Below the pieces are notes generated by a model, which was given only the letters and a program-made list of their open reading frames with translations, searched no databases and was not told the DNA's origin. From Myxococcales bacterium (GTDB lineage Bacteria; Myxococcota_A; Bradymonadia; UBA4248), in contig SFMP01000017.1 in NCBI GenBank assembly GCA_004554395.1, positions 1-19,740 of the forward strand: 19,740 nucleotides of DNA. The letters run 5' to 3'. Below, in pieces: positions 19,593 to 19,740 of the stretch. Position numbers and translations under genes: made by a program. Positions within the stretch are counted from its first letter, which is position 1. Each line of letters begins with the position of its first letter.

Positions 19593-19740
19593 TCAATCTG
19601 GCGACTTTTCATTGCCTTTCGCTACCGAAGATTCTTCAGCTTTCGCGCCTTCCAAAGTTTTTTCTTCAACTTCGCGAGTCTCTACCGAAGATTCTTCGAC
19701 TTTCGCATCTTCCGAAGATGTTTCTTCGGCTTTCGCATCT
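19593..19740 (-). CDS. C-terminal end of an acidic decapeptide-repeat protein (runs off right edge)
   Basis: A minus-strand frame open from the window edge to TGA at 19595-19593 gives 48 residues. It consists of ten-residue units (D/G)AK(A/V)EE(T/S)S(S/V)E, four full or degenerate copies, then AKGNEKSPD. The matching 30-bp DNA periodicity is clear (cgaagattcttc recurring). The segment is highly charged, Glu/Ala/Ser-rich and probably a coiled or disordered tail. The start, domains and function are outside the window. It ends 24 bp before lgt, which suggests co-transcription. Confidence 0.65.
   Translation of the reverse strand, partial: DAKAEETSSEDAKVEESSVETREVEEKTLEGAKAEESSVAKGNEKSPD

Overview
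The window reads as chromosomal DNA from a Gram-negative, deltaproteobacterial-type organism, most likely Myxococcota or the Bradymonadales/Bradymonadia group. This is an inference from gene content. There is a Hanks-type Ser/Thr kinase beside a kinase-like protein with a broken active site, a single-pass protein ending in an AgmX/TonB-C-like domain, an SspB homologue with a long acidic tail, a MopE-like metal-binding motif in a membrane phospho-/sulfo-transferase-like enzyme, and an Lgt with the GRLGCFLAGCC signature. I see no rRNA, tRNA, CRISPR array, transposase or phage gene.

Layout. (1) 1-658, plus strand: the C-terminal end of a glycogen-debranching enzyme (GlgX type). (2) 739-1655, plus strand: a compact, AT-rich two-gene module, a DUF3990 (ADP-ribosyltransferase-like) protein and a small partner, resembling a toxin-antitoxin pair. 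(3) 12551-1682, all minus strand: eleven genes. In transcription order they are a hyperacidic protein, an Ala/Pro-repeat lipoprotein, SspB, an esterase-fold hydrolase, a single-pass AgmX-like protein, a zinc-ribbon pseudokinase, a SprT-like metalloprotease, a Ser/Thr kinase, ThiL, a degenerate methyltransferase and an RlmI-type rRNA methyltransferase. The last four are separated by only 13-34 bp and probably form one operon behind a recognisable promoter at 6149-6176. The pseudokinase and protease genes are also tightly spaced (12 bp). (4) 12720-18030, plus strand: a large unrecognised protein, then a membrane-anchored alkaline-phosphatase-superfamily enzyme overlapping a TonB-like gene. (5) 19740-18606, minus strand: the tail of a decapeptide-repeat acidic protein followed by lgt.

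The most interesting non-coding signal is a roughly 145-bp structured repeat. One diverged copy at 14702-14855 lies on the plus strand. Two tandem copies plus a stub at 18045-18360 lie in the opposite orientation, so the enzyme-tonB pair is bracketed by inverted copies. The downstream copies run into a duplicated terminator and a perfect 11-bp hairpin on the 3' side of lgt.

The genes suggest several links. Lgt would acylate the lipoprotein encoded at 12030. The TonB-like protein and the membrane enzyme are translationally coupled and may act together in the envelope. The kinase, pseudokinase and SprT-like protein form a signalling/proteolysis neighbourhood. SspB probably delivers substrates to ClpXP. 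The DUF3990 pair is the best candidate for a little-described system.
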